Shown: positions 34,319 through 42,952 of the stretch, one piece after another
How the letters are laid out: every line of letters starts with the position of its first letter
Position numbering within the stretch: position 1 is the stretch's first letter
Position numbers and translations under genes: made by a program
Assembly (NCBI RefSeq): GCF_947179115.1
Contig: NZ_CAMXCI010000002.1
Span: 292,793 to 356,792, forward strand
Origin: Commensalibacter papalotli
Lineage (GTDB): Bacteria > Pseudomonadota > Alphaproteobacteria > Acetobacterales > Acetobacteraceae
DNA length: 64,000 nt
Direction: 5' to 3'
The notes under the pieces: model-generated
The model's input: only the letters and a program-made list of their open reading frames with translations
What the model was told of the DNA's origin: nothing
Databases searched by the model: none

Positions 34319-36544
34319 ATGTCTGATGAATCCTCTATGACACAAATGGTTGACTTTTCAATTTCAGGAATGACCTGTGCCTCGTGTGTAAGGCGTGTTG
34401 AAAAAGTAATCAAAAAAGTTGAGGGGATAGATGAGGTCAGTGTAAATTTAACATTAGAGCAAGCCAGAGTTGGTTTGCATGATCCCAAGTTATTGCAACA
34501 AAAAATCGGTGAAATAGAAACTGCTGTTACAAATGCGGGCTACAAAGCAACATGGATTAATCCAGAACAAAAATTAGAAGATCATTCAGAATCTGATCAA
34601 AACAAAGATTTTTGGCAATGGGTGATAGCTGGGGCATTTTCATTGCCTTTGGTCATTTCTATGATCATGGATATGGTTCATCCTGGATGGATGTTGCCGG
34701 GCTGGATACAGTTTGCGTTGGCGACCCCTGTGCAGTTTTGGTTGGGCAGGCATTTTTACGTTGCAGGGTTCCGTGCAGTTAAAGCAGGTGCGGGGAATAT
34801 GGATTTGCTGGTTGCGTTGGGCTCTAGTGCTGCTTGGATTCTTAGTACAGTTTTACTAATAAATTATTACTTTTCCCCCACAACGCACATGGAGCCTCAT
34901 TTATATTATGAGAGTTCTTCTTTAATTATTACTTTTATTCTGTTTGGTCACTGGTTGGAAAAAAGGGCCCGTCACAAAGCGGCATCCTCTATCCGAGCAT
35001 TACAAGCATTACGTCCTGATACTGTTTGTAAACTTGTGAATGGTGAGGAGATAATTGTATCCAGTGATGCAATGATGGTGGGTGATTTTGTTGTTGTGCG
35101 CCCAGGTGAACGTATTCCTTGTGATGGTATTGTCTCTGAAGGGGAAAGTGCGGTTGATGAATCAATGTTGACGGGTGAGGCTGTTCCTGTTGAAAAAGCC
35201 AAAGGAGATGGTGTTACAGGGGGATCTTTGAATGCAAATGGTCGACTAGTTATTCAGGTGGAAAAAACAGGTAAAGAAACGCGCCTAGCAAGCATTGTCC
35301 AATTGGTTGAAAATGCCCAAGCATCTAAAGCTCCTATTCAAAAACTGGTTGATCGTATTAGTGCTGTTTTTGTACCTATTGTTATCATTGTAGCTTTGAT
35401 TACTTTTTTTGGTTGGTGGGCGAATGGGTATCTAGTTGAAGGATTATTACATAGTGCAGCAGTCTTAGTAATTGCGTGTCCTTGCGCTTTGGGGTTAGCG
35501 ACACCAACAGCACTGGCTACAGGATGTGGGGCTGCGGCGCGTTCGGGAATCTTAATTCGTGATGCCGAAGCCTTAGAGAGAGCAGCGCATATTCAAGTGG
35601 TAGGATTTGACAAAACAGGAACACTGACCCAAGGAAAATTATCGGTTGTTTTGGTTGTCCCAGCCAAAGATTTTAATGAACTACAGGTTTTAAAGTGGAC
35701 TGCCAGTTTGTCTTTAAGTAGTGAGCACCCTTTGGCTAAGGCATTACTTCATAAAGCACAGGAGGAAAATTTAAGCTTAATTACTCCAGAATCTTTTCGA
35801 GTGATCAAAGAGCAAGGTAGAGGTATTAGTGGCCTAATAGATGGAATCCCTTATCTTTTTGGTAACCAAAAAATGCTGGAAAGTTTTGGTCTGGCGGCAA
35901 ATTTATTGCCTATGGATGCTCAAGGGGCAACGCTTTCTTGGCTCGTTCGTTATCATAATAACCAGTATGAGTTATTGGGCGGGGTGGCTTTTGAAGATCA
36001 TCTTCGTGAAGGGGCAAAAAAAGCTATTGCTGAGTTACAAGCCAAGCAGGTTGAAGCTGTCATCTTAACAGGAGATAATGCACAGGCCGCGCAAAAAGTG
36101 GCTGATGCGGTGGGGATACACGAATTTTATGCTAATTTAAGTCCTGAAGATAAACAGACTTATATTGTAAAATTAGGTCAAAAAAACGGTCAAAAACGCT
36201 CGGTTGCAATGGTTGGGGATGGGATTAATGATGCACCTGCTTTGGCTGCTGCGGATCTGGGTATTGCGATTGGAGAGGGCACGGATGTTGCTGCTGAGGT
36301 CGCAGGCGTTGTCTTAATGCGTAACCATCCAGGATTAGTTGCCGCTACCATAGACATTGCTCAAAAAACCCGTAAGCGGATTAAAGAGGGTTTGTTTTGG
36401 GCTTTCTTCTATAATATTATCGGTATTCCTTTGGCGGTCTTTGGATTACTCAGTCCCGCGGTAGCTGGTGGAGCTATGGCGCTTAGTAGTGTCTGTGTTG
36501 TAATGAATGCCTTGCGGTTGTTGCGTTGGAAAGCCCATATTTAA
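34319..36544 (+). CDS. copA: Copper-exporting P1B-type ATPase
   Basis: The 741-residue pump exports Cu(I). It has one N-terminal HMA domain with GMTCASC (residues about 18-24), the membrane region, the actuator motif LTGEAVP, the ion-site CPC (ACPCALGLATPTAL), the phosphorylated DKTGTLT, the HP motif (SSEHPLAKALL) and GDGINDAPALA. The final helices contain the YNIIGIPLA and MALSSVCVVMNALRL segments that supply the other copper ligands. All key residues are present. Its neighbour is copZ. Confidence 0.96.
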   Translation: MSDESSMTQMVDFSISGMTCASCVRRVEKVIKKVEGIDEVSVNLTLEQARVGLHDPKLLQQKIGEIETAVTNAGYKATWINPEQKLEDHSESDQNKDFWQWVIAGAFSLPLVISMIMDMVHPGWMLPGWIQFALATPVQFWLGRHFYVAGFRAVKAGAGNMDLLVALGSSAAWILSTVLLINYYFSPTTHMEPHLYYESSSLIITFILFGHWLEKRARHKAASSIRALQALRPDTVCKLVNGEEIIVSSDAMMVGDFVVVRPGERIPCDGIVSEGESAVDESMLTGEAVPVEKAKGDGVTGGSLNANGRLVIQVEKTGKETRLASIVQLVENAQASKAPIQKLVDRISAVFVPIVIIVALITFFGWWANGYLVEGLLHSAAVLVIACPCALGLATPTALATGCGAAARSGILIRDAEALERAAHIQVVGFDKTGTLTQGKLSVVLVVPAKDFNELQVLKWTASLSLSSEHPLAKALLHKAQEENLSLITPESFRVIKEQGRGISGLIDGIPYLFGNQKMLESFGLAANLLPMDAQGATLSWLVRYHNNQYELLGGVAFEDHLREGAKKAIAELQAKQVEAVILTGDNAQAAQKVADAVGIHEFYANLSPEDKQTYIVKLGQKNGQKRSVAMVGDGINDAPALAAADLGIAIGEGTDVAAEVAGVVLMRNHPGLVAATIDIAQKTRKRIKEGLFWAFFYNIIGIPLAVFGLLSPAVAGGAMALSSVCVVMNALRLLRWKAHI

Positions 36545-36581
36545 TCAATCAGAAGTTTGCCAAGAGCATGGTAAAACGATA

Positions 36582-36656
36582 ATGAAAGTGATTAATAGCA
36601 ATATATTTTGGCAAATAGCAAAGGTGATAAAGCGTATGATTGGTAGGCTAAGATAA
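36582..36656 (+). CDS. Possible 24-residue cationic peptide overlapping the next gene
   Basis: An ATG at 36582 opens 24 codons, very basic (six Lys/Arg, no Asp/Glu) and rich in Ile/Val/Trp. Its stop overlaps the ATG of the next gene (TAATG at 36654-36658), as coupled genes do. There is no good ribosome site and the ORF is short, so it may be chance. No family recognised. Confidence 0.2.
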   Translation: MKVINSNIFWQIAKVIKRMIGRLR

Positions 36657-37132
36657 TGATCAGAAAAACTGCTCTAGTAATTCTTGCACTTTTAGGTATG
36701 TTAATACTGTCTTATAGTGCTTTCGCGCTTCAACCTGATGAGATTAAAACAACCGAGCAAATGAATGCTCGATTGGATTTCTTGTATGGATCTCATGATA
36801 AATATCATGCCTTTATTGATCAATTAAAGAAAGATGTTGCACAAGAAAATAAAAAAGCTGTGGCAGGTGTTGTCAAATATCCTTTAAAAGTAGATATCCA
36901 AGGCAAGCGCATAGCAATTCAAAACCAACAGCAATTTATTCAATATTACGATAAAATCATAACGCCTAAGATTAAGCAAGCTGTGACTGATCAACAATTT
37001 GTTGGGATATTTGCCAATTATCAAGGGATTATGTTTGGCAGTGGTCAAATTTGGCTTTCTGGGATTTGTTTAGATAAAAGTTGTAGAGACCCTAAAAAAT
37101 TAGTGGTTCGTATCATTGCGATTAATAACTGA
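36656..37132 (+). CDS. Exported protein, possibly NTF2-like fold
   Basis: The 158-residue protein has a clear signal peptide (RKTALVILALLGMLILSYSAFA, cleaved near residue 24). The mature part, with helix FIDQLKKDVAQENKKAVAG, then VVKYPLKVDI, FIQYYDKIITPKIKQAV and strands FANYQGIMFGSGQIWLSG, fits an NTF2/SnoaL-like alpha+beta cone. A late Cys pair (ICLDKSC) may form a disulfide in the periplasm. Function unknown. It converges on the next gene with 7 bases between stop codons. Confidence 0.7.
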   Translation: MIRKTALVILALLGMLILSYSAFALQPDEIKTTEQMNARLDFLYGSHDKYHAFIDQLKKDVAQENKKAVAGVVKYPLKVDIQGKRIAIQNQQQFIQYYDKIITPKIKQAVTDQQFVGIFANYQGIMFGSGQIWLSGICLDKSCRDPKKLVVRIIAINN

Positions 37133-37139
37133 AATGGCT

Positions 37140-37526
37140 TTATTTACAACTCGCATTTGCTTTATCAAAAAATGCTTTTACAGATTGTTCCTGATAATCT
37201 GTTTTTTGTTTGTCAGTAAAGTTTTTATATTTAGGATAAGCATTGATTTCGTCGGCCCTGTTAAGAATTGCTTCGGTCGAGTAAAATGCCATATCATCAA
37301 GAGGCTTTGGTTGCCCCATTGCTCCTGAGATGGCGCGCATTGGTTGAATGATGGAGGTAAGCACTTCATCTCCCAAGATACATTGCTCATAATCATTACT
37401 GTCTTTAGGGGTTTGTTGATAACAATTCTGTATACGGTTTGCTGTTACTCTAAGCCCTTTGATCGTTTTATCACAGAAACTAGGGCCAAATTTCTTTACA
37501 ACAGCATCAATAGTTGTATCAATCAT
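37140..37526 (-). CDS. Exported cysteine-containing protein, frame broken upstream at an A8 tract
   Basis: The first ATG in frame (37526) gives 128 residues without a signal, but the frame stays open further back and reads LPLTAIATDKSEK before that Met, a typical signal-peptide end. Farther back, it reads KKTILILSF directly after an ATG that is off by one base (see the separate entry at 37527-37614). The mature part has five cysteines and no recognised domain. It may be a small envelope protein like its convergent neighbour. Protein intact or not depends on whether the A run is 8 or 7 bases. Confidence 0.65.
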   Translation of the reverse strand: MIDTTIDAVVKKFGPSFCDKTIKGLRVTANRIQNCYQQTPKDSNDYEQCILGDEVLTSIIQPMRAISGAMGQPKPLDDMAFYSTEAILNRADEINAYPKYKNFTDKQKTDYQEQSVKAFFDKANASCK

Positions 37527-37614
37527 CTTTTCTGATTTATCAGTAGCTATCGCAGTGAGTGGAAGAGAAATAAAAGATAAAATAAGTATAGTTTTTTTTC
37601 ATGACAAATTTCAT
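37527..37614 (-). other. Out-of-frame signal-peptide start with homopolymer A8
   Basis: On the minus strand two ATGs (37614-37612 and 37602-37600) are followed by a run of eight A (37599-37592). From these ATGs translation goes out of frame after the A run and soon stops. With seven A the product would read (M)KKTILILSFISLPLTAIA, a textbook signal peptide, fused in frame to the 128-residue gene. In the frame as given, no ATG, GTG or TTG lies between the upstream stop and 37526. Confidence 0.75.
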
Positions 37615-37692
37615 TTATTAAAAGAAATAATTATATATTAATGCGGTATAACTCATAATCAACACATAATAACAAGCCATAACAAAAATAAC

Positions 37693-37718
37693 AGGATCTT
37701 GGTTTTAATCAAGATCCT
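37693..37718 (-). terminator. Terminator of bioB
   Basis: AGGATCTTG (37693-37701) pairs perfectly with CAAGATCCT (37710-37718) over an 8-base loop. On the minus strand it lies just 5 bases after the bioB stop and is followed by GTTATTTTTGTT. Confidence 0.87.
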
Positions 37719-37723
37719 CTAAC

Positions 37724-38737
37724 TTAAACAGATGCGTTAACGTTTTGATCCGCGATTTGTAATCCCAGTTTCTTGAACAGTGTTAAATCACTGCTTTTTT
37801 CTGGATTAGGACAGGTTAATAGACGTTGTCCAAGAAAGATCGAGTTAACGCCAGCTAAATAACATAATGTTTGCATTTCAGCACTCATTTCTGTGCGCCC
37901 AGCAGCAAGGCGTACGTAACTTTTTGGCATGACGATGCGAGTGACTGCAATGGTGCGTACAAAATCCAAAGGATCAATGGTTTCGGCATTTTCCAAAGGT
38001 GTCCCTTTTACTCGGATAAGCAAATTAATGGGAACGCTTTCTGGATGTTTAGGCAGATTTGCAAGACTTTTAATCATGCTGGCACGATCAATTTCATCCT
38101 CGTTCATTCCTAATATTCCACCACAACAGACTTTGATGCCTGCATCTCGAACAAAAGCCAACGTATCCAAACGATCTTGATAGGTGCGTGTAGAGATGAT
38201 CTTTTCGTAATGTTCTTCGGAAGTATCTAAATTATGGTTATAATAATCTAGCCCAGCTTTTTTAAGTTTTAATGTTTGCTCTAGATTTAACATGCCTAAG
38301 GTAACACAAGTTTCAAGGCCGAGCTCTTTGACCCCTTCAATCATTGCACAAACAGTTTCAAGATCATGATCTTTGGGTGAACGCCAGGCGGCACCCATAC
38401 AAAAACGTGTTGCGCCTTCGGCTTTTGCTTCTTGTGCTCTTTTTAGAACTTCATCAACGGCCATTAAACGATCAGCTTTGATTTTTTCTTCATGTTTTGC
38501 ACTCTGGGGACAATAAGCACAATCTTCAGGACATCCGCCACTTTTAATAGAAAGCAGAGTCGATACTTGTATTTTTGTAGGGTCAAAGTGAAGGCGATGT
38601 GCCGATTGGGCTCTGAACATTAATTCAGGTAAAGGTAAAGCAAAAAGAGCGGTTACTTCCTCTTTGGTCCAATCATGGCGAATAGGAAAAGCCTCTGTGG
38701 TTGTAAGATCGTCAGAGGGGGGTTCGTGGGCAAGCAT
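37724..38737 (-). CDS. bioB: Biotin synthase
   Basis: BioB is the radical-SAM enzyme that inserts sulfur into dethiobiotin. The 337-residue protein has the CxxxCxxC iron-sulfur motif in GGCPEDCAYCPQSAKH, GAAWRSPKDHD, ETCVTLGML, YNHNLDTSEEHY and CCGGILGMNE, the last with ligands of the second cluster. AAGGATAT precedes the ATG. No other bio genes are adjacent, so biotin synthesis genes are split in this genome or partly absent. I looked for a BioR-like box upstream and did not find one. Confidence 0.96.
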   Translation of the reverse strand: MLAHEPPSDDLTTTEAFPIRHDWTKEEVTALFALPLPELMFRAQSAHRLHFDPTKIQVSTLLSIKSGGCPEDCAYCPQSAKHEEKIKADRLMAVDEVLKRAQEAKAEGATRFCMGAAWRSPKDHDLETVCAMIEGVKELGLETCVTLGMLNLEQTLKLKKAGLDYYNHNLDTSEEHYEKIISTRTYQDRLDTLAFVRDAGIKVCCGGILGMNEDEIDRASMIKSLANLPKHPESVPINLLIRVKGTPLENAETIDPLDFVRTIAVTRIVMPKSYVRLAAGRTEMSAEMQTLCYLAGVNSIFLGQRLLTCPNPEKSSDLTLFKKLGLQIADQNVNASV

Positions 38738-38966
38738 TGGGATATCCTTAAATGATATGATGTTGATTTGCTTTGATCAAATAGTGCTTTATATGGTTTT
38801 AAGATAACTTAAGAAAATATTTATTAAAATAAATAGCTAAAATAAAGTAAAATATAAAATATATGTTTTTATAGGCTAAGGGATAGTAAAATTTAATTCA
38901 TTCTATATAAGGCTAGTTTTATGACTAAGATATATAAAGTTAGTAATAAAACGGGCAGAGGGTTGT

Positions 38967-39974
38967 ATGAATCGGTTGATTATAATTCAGCAAAAAGGAT
39001 GTTTAGGGATTTTAACCTTAAATCGTTCTAAAACATTGAATGCAATCAATGCAGAGCTTCAGCAAGAGATTATTACCAAGTTAGAAGATTGGAAAACTAA
39101 TCGTTTAATAAAATCTGTTGTTATTAACAGCTCTCATTCAAAAGCTTTTTGTGCAGGTGGTGATATTCGCCAAGTAGCTTCTTTTGTAAAAGCAGGTCAA
39201 TACGAACAGGCTGTTGATATATTTTTACATAATTATCAATTGGTTGATTATATTGCTCGTTATCCCAAACCTATTATCAGTATAATGGATGGTATTACGA
39301 TGGGGGGAGGGGTTGGTATTGGCTGTTTTTCCTCTCATCGAATAGTTACAGAACGTGCTGTTCTGGCTATGCCAGAGGTTAAAATAGGCCTTACTCCAGA
39401 TGCAGGCAGTAACTGTTTATTTGCTAAATCACCTGGTTATTCTGGGTTGCGTATGATGTTAACAGGAAAATCATTTCATGCAGAAGAAGCTGTTATTCTT
39501 GGTTTTGCGGATTATATAGTTTCTTCTTCTATTATTCAGGTTTTGTTAACACAGCTTGAAAAAAGAGAGGTTGATGATGTTCTTGGTTCTCTAAAACGTG
39601 ATAAAGAATACAAACCAGCTTTATTGCAAGAAATTAATACAATTTATAATTCCCCTGATGTTGAAACTATTATTGCTAGATTAAAGCGAAGCCAGCTGTC
39701 TTGGGCTAAAGAAGATTTAAAAGAAATTTTGAAAGCTTGTCCTTTTTCTTTACAGGTTACTTATCGAGTTTGGCATAAAAAACCTGCTAATTTAAGGAAT
39801 GCTTTGCAACAAGATTTAAATATTATCAGTCATTTAATATGGTGTCCTGATTTTATAGAAGGGGTCAGGGCTAGCGTTATCGATAAAGATCGTTGCCCCC
39901 AGTGGGATAAAACGCCTGTTTCCCCTCAAAAAGTTGAGACCTGCTTTGTTTCGTCTTATAAATTATACGCTTAA
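38967..39974 (+). CDS. Enoyl-CoA hydratase/isomerase-family protein, 3-hydroxyisobutyryl-CoA hydrolase-like
   Basis: The 335-residue crotonase-fold protein has the oxyanion-hole segments AFCAGGDIRQ and MDGITMGGGVGIG, then AMPEVKIGLTPDAGSNCLFAKSPG. The Glu and Asp of PEvkIGLtPDaG are those used by 3-hydroxyisobutyryl-CoA hydrolases, and the length (about 340-350 in that group, versus 260 for hydratases) agrees. That enzyme acts in valine breakdown. No other valine-degradation genes are nearby, so its substrate here could be another branched acyl-CoA. The start is ATG at 38967, preceded by AGAGGG. Confidence 0.8.
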   Translation: MNRLIIIQQKGCLGILTLNRSKTLNAINAELQQEIITKLEDWKTNRLIKSVVINSSHSKAFCAGGDIRQVASFVKAGQYEQAVDIFLHNYQLVDYIARYPKPIISIMDGITMGGGVGIGCFSSHRIVTERAVLAMPEVKIGLTPDAGSNCLFAKSPGYSGLRMMLTGKSFHAEEAVILGFADYIVSSSIIQVLLTQLEKREVDDVLGSLKRDKEYKPALLQEINTIYNSPDVETIIARLKRSQLSWAKEDLKEILKACPFSLQVTYRVWHKKPANLRNALQQDLNIISHLIWCPDFIEGVRASVIDKDRCPQWDKTPVSPQKVETCFVSSYKLYA

Positions 39975-40063
39975 TTATTTTCGATATTTTCTTTTGCCCT
40001 ATAGCTTTCAAAATTATATAGTTTAAAGAATAAAAATATCATTAATTTTCAAGGTATGAAATT

Positions 40064-40891
40064 ATGAAACATTGGGATATTGAGCAAATCAAATGGGATC
40101 GGTTTGATCCGTCTCTTATTGATCCAAAAATTGTGCCTTTAATCAAAGCGGCTTCGGTGGTTGAGCGCAACAGCGTAGATTATACAGTTTATTTAAATAA
40201 TGTCTTTGCCCATGATGCCGAGTTGATGGAACTGTTCCAACAATGGGAAACAGAAGAAGTTCAACATGGTGAGGTATTGGGTCGATGGGCGATGATGGCT
40301 GATCCAAATTGGGATTATCATAAAAGCTTTGATCGATTTAAAGATTTTTATAAAATTGACCTGAACACCGATAACTCTATTCGTGGTTCTTATACTGGAG
40401 AGTTCATTGCTCGTGCAATGGTAGAGGTTGGGACATCATCATATTATAGTGCTTTGGCAGATTATGTAAAGGAACCCGTATTAAAGGAAATTTGTCGTAA
40501 AATTGCAGGGGACGAGTTTCGTCATTATAAATTATTCTATGATTGTATGAAACGATTTTTGTATCAAGATAATTTATCAAAATGGGCGCGTGCAAAAATT
40601 GCATTGGGGCGTATCGTTGAAAGTCAAGATGATGAATTAGCATCAGCATATCATATTACGAATGAACCCGAGGGAATGCCCTATAATCATAAACGTTGTA
40701 TAGCACTTTATATGGATAAAGCGGCGCCATTATATCAACGTCATCACGTAACGCGTGTCGTGAATATGGTGTTTAAAACAATTGGCTGGATGCCTTCGAC
40801 AAAGTTTCAAGAATTTTTTGCCAAAGTGATGATGACGATCATAAAGTTTCAGCATAAATCATATTCCAAACAAATTTCGGGCTTAGTTTAA
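40064..40891 (+). CDS. Ferritin-like di-iron domain protein
   Basis: The 275-residue helical protein carries the spaced carboxylate/His motifs of ferritin-like diiron enzymes: VERNSVDY, then WETEEVQHGEVLGRW, a Glu in ARAMVEVGTSSYY and AGDEFRHYKLFYD. That gives the E...ExxH...E...ExxH pattern, with the last as DEFRH. It could be an oxidase or desaturase-like hydroxylase. It is first of a four-gene plus-strand cluster; the OpuAC-like gene starts 40 bases downstream. Function unknown. Confidence 0.75.
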   Translation: MKHWDIEQIKWDRFDPSLIDPKIVPLIKAASVVERNSVDYTVYLNNVFAHDAELMELFQQWETEEVQHGEVLGRWAMMADPNWDYHKSFDRFKDFYKIDLNTDNSIRGSYTGEFIARAMVEVGTSSYYSALADYVKEPVLKEICRKIAGDEFRHYKLFYDCMKRFLYQDNLSKWARAKIALGRIVESQDDELASAYHITNEPEGMPYNHKRCIALYMDKAAPLYQRHHVTRVVNMVFKTIGWMPSTKFQEFFAKVMMTIIKFQHKSYSKQISGLV

Positions 40892-40931
40892 AGTCCATAA
40901 GTATCAATTTTAAAAGCGAGGTAGAGACACA

Positions 40932-41699
40932 GTGGATCAAGAATGTTTGGCATTAGGTTTTTTTGATATTCCTGTTCATGAAGCAGCAGCAGCAGCTGTT
41001 TTGCGTGTATTAGAGGCTCATGGCATTATGGATATAGAGCTGATCACAGGTGAAAATGCAGCTATGTTCCAAGAGTTGAGTTCTGGAGGGATAGATATAT
41101 TCACGACGCTATGGACACCTGATGTGCATCAAGATACGCTAAATTCTGCTTCTTCTATGAAAGCTATTGGAAATTTGTATCAACCCTCTTTATTCCTTGC
41201 TTTACCAACAAAATTCAAAGATCGAGCGACTTTTATTGACCAATTGGGGTTACTCTCTGAAATTGATCGACAGGTTACTGTGCCAGAAACTATTTATAAT
41301 CGTTTACAGTTGGTTTTTGAAAGTTACGGGTTAATAAATGCAGGGTATAGTTTAAAAGCCATCCCTGATGAAGAGGCGATCAGTCAATATAAAGATATTA
41401 TGAGTTCTCAAGAGAATAAAATAATAGCCTTATACTCCCCAAGTTTTATCGAAGATTCCGATATGATGTATAAATTGCAGGATCCCAAGAATTTATTAAG
41501 TGAGGAACAAAAGGCCGTAATTTTGGTTAAAAAAGATCTTATTGATTCTTTGGGGGCTGACTTGATTGATGAGCTTGAAGAAATGACTCTGGGAAATCAA
41601 GTGATTAAACTTATGGAACAAGCAATGCGTGTTGATGGTATGGATGCACATGAAGCTGCAGAAGCTTGGCAACGTGGAAAGTTGGTAGTAAGAACATAA
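40932..41699 (+). CDS. OpuAC-like (glycine betaine type) binding domain, apparently cytoplasmic
   Basis: The 255-residue protein has the fold pattern of glycine betaine/choline periplasmic binding proteins: LALGFFDIPVHEAAAAAVLRVLEAHG, TGENAAMFQELSSGGIDIFTTLWTPDVHQ and LLSEEQKAVILVKKDLID all fit OpuAC. It lacks any signal peptide or lipobox, starting MDQECLALGFFD from GTG 40932 with GAGG upstream. No ABC ATPase or permease is nearby. Its stop overlaps the start of the methyltransferase gene by one base (TAATG). It may bind a small ligand inside the cell for the coupled enzyme. Confidence 0.7.
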   Translation: MDQECLALGFFDIPVHEAAAAAVLRVLEAHGIMDIELITGENAAMFQELSSGGIDIFTTLWTPDVHQDTLNSASSMKAIGNLYQPSLFLALPTKFKDRATFIDQLGLLSEIDRQVTVPETIYNRLQLVFESYGLINAGYSLKAIPDEEAISQYKDIMSSQENKIIALYSPSFIEDSDMMYKLQDPKNLLSEEQKAVILVKKDLIDSLGADLIDELEEMTLGNQVIKLMEQAMRVDGMDAHEAAEAWQRGKLVVRT

Positions 41700-42952
41700 T
41701 GACAACAGAACATGATCAACAAGATATCAGTCTTGCACAACAATACGAAGCGTATCCTTACCCAGAACGTAATCCACTAGATGAGAAGAAACGTCTATTT
41801 ATTGGCAGTCCTAGTCATTTGAACGAGATTGATTATTGGGTTTTTGGTGGTTACAGAAAAGCAACAGACCCATTGAAAATATTAGTTGCTGGATGTGGCA
41901 CTGGGGATGCAGCCATTATGATGGCTCAACAAATAAGCCGTCAAAATTGTGCTGGTGAAGTAGTTTGTCTTGATCGTGCCGAGGCTGTTTTAAATATTGT
42001 CAAAGAACGTGCTAAGGTGCGTGAGTTAACAAACTTACGCTTTGTGCAGGGGTCTATTTTTGATTTGCCTAGTCTTGATCTGGGCAAGTTTGATTATATT
42101 GATTGTTGCGGCGTATTGCACCATTTACCTGATCCTGACAAAGCATTACGTATTTTAAAAGGGACATTGAATATTGGTGGTGGCATAGGTTTAATGGTTT
42201 ATGCTCCACATGGTCGTACTGGCGTATATATGCTTCAAGATGCGCTTTCATATCTTGCTCCAATTCAAGAAAAACCAGCTCAACGTTTAGAGATGGCGAA
42301 ACGGATTATGCGTCATCTTCCGCAAACAGCGTGGTTGCGTGCTAATCAAAATTTTGGCGATCATTTAACAGGTGGTGATGCTGGGTTGTATGACTTGCTC
42401 CTTAATCCAAGAGATCGTGCTTATACTGTTGATGCGTTGTGGGATCTTATTCAGCAAACGGGTTTTGAAATTAATGCTTTTATTGAGCCTGCTCGTTATG
42501 ATCCCAAATATCTCATTACCGATCCTAAATTCCGTGAAAGAGTAGAACAACTTGATTTGCGTACGCAAGCGGTTGTTGCCGAAGGGTTGGTAGGCAATAT
42601 GGCAACACATGTTGTTTATATTCGTAGGTCTGAAGATGAGTTATCTTTTGTGGATCCATTAGATCTAGAATCGATTCCTTTTATGCGGGAAATGCCAGGA
42701 GACATCTTGGCCAATCAAATATTACCCTCTAATTTACTGCCATTTTCTTTTGGTACATTAACAGTGATGATTCCATTGCCTGCTCAAGCCAGGGGATTTT
42801 TGGGACTCATTGATGGGAAGCGTTCTTTGGGTGAAATTATAGAAGTTGTTCGAGCTAGAGGTGTGCCAGAGAAAAAAATATTGCCATTGTGGCAAGAAAC
42901 CTTTGAAAAATTACGATCTATTAACCAATTATTTGTCAGAGTTTCTGAATGA
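41699..42952 (+). CDS. Class I SAM-dependent methyltransferase with C-terminal extension
   Basis: The ATG at 41699 overlaps the previous stop, giving 417 residues. QYEAYPYPERNP opens a family of large methyltransferases, followed by the SAM-binding ILVAGCGTGDAAIMMA, an acidic VCLDRAEAVL and DYIDCCGVLHHLPDPDKALR. After the Rossmann domain (to about 220) comes a separate region of about 180 residues, ending FLGLIDGKRSLGEIIEVVRARG, which resembles the small winged-helix/PqqD-like domains found with peptide or protein substrates. The substrate is unknown. Its last four bases overlap the YdcF-like gene (ATGA). Confidence 0.83.
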   Translation: MTTEHDQQDISLAQQYEAYPYPERNPLDEKKRLFIGSPSHLNEIDYWVFGGYRKATDPLKILVAGCGTGDAAIMMAQQISRQNCAGEVVCLDRAEAVLNIVKERAKVRELTNLRFVQGSIFDLPSLDLGKFDYIDCCGVLHHLPDPDKALRILKGTLNIGGGIGLMVYAPHGRTGVYMLQDALSYLAPIQEKPAQRLEMAKRIMRHLPQTAWLRANQNFGDHLTGGDAGLYDLLLNPRDRAYTVDALWDLIQQTGFEINAFIEPARYDPKYLITDPKFRERVEQLDLRTQAVVAEGLVGNMATHVVYIRRSEDELSFVDPLDLESIPFMREMPGDILANQILPSNLLPFSFGTLTVMIPLPAQARGFLGLIDGKRSLGEIIEVVRARGVPEKKILPLWQETFEKLRSINQLFVRVSE

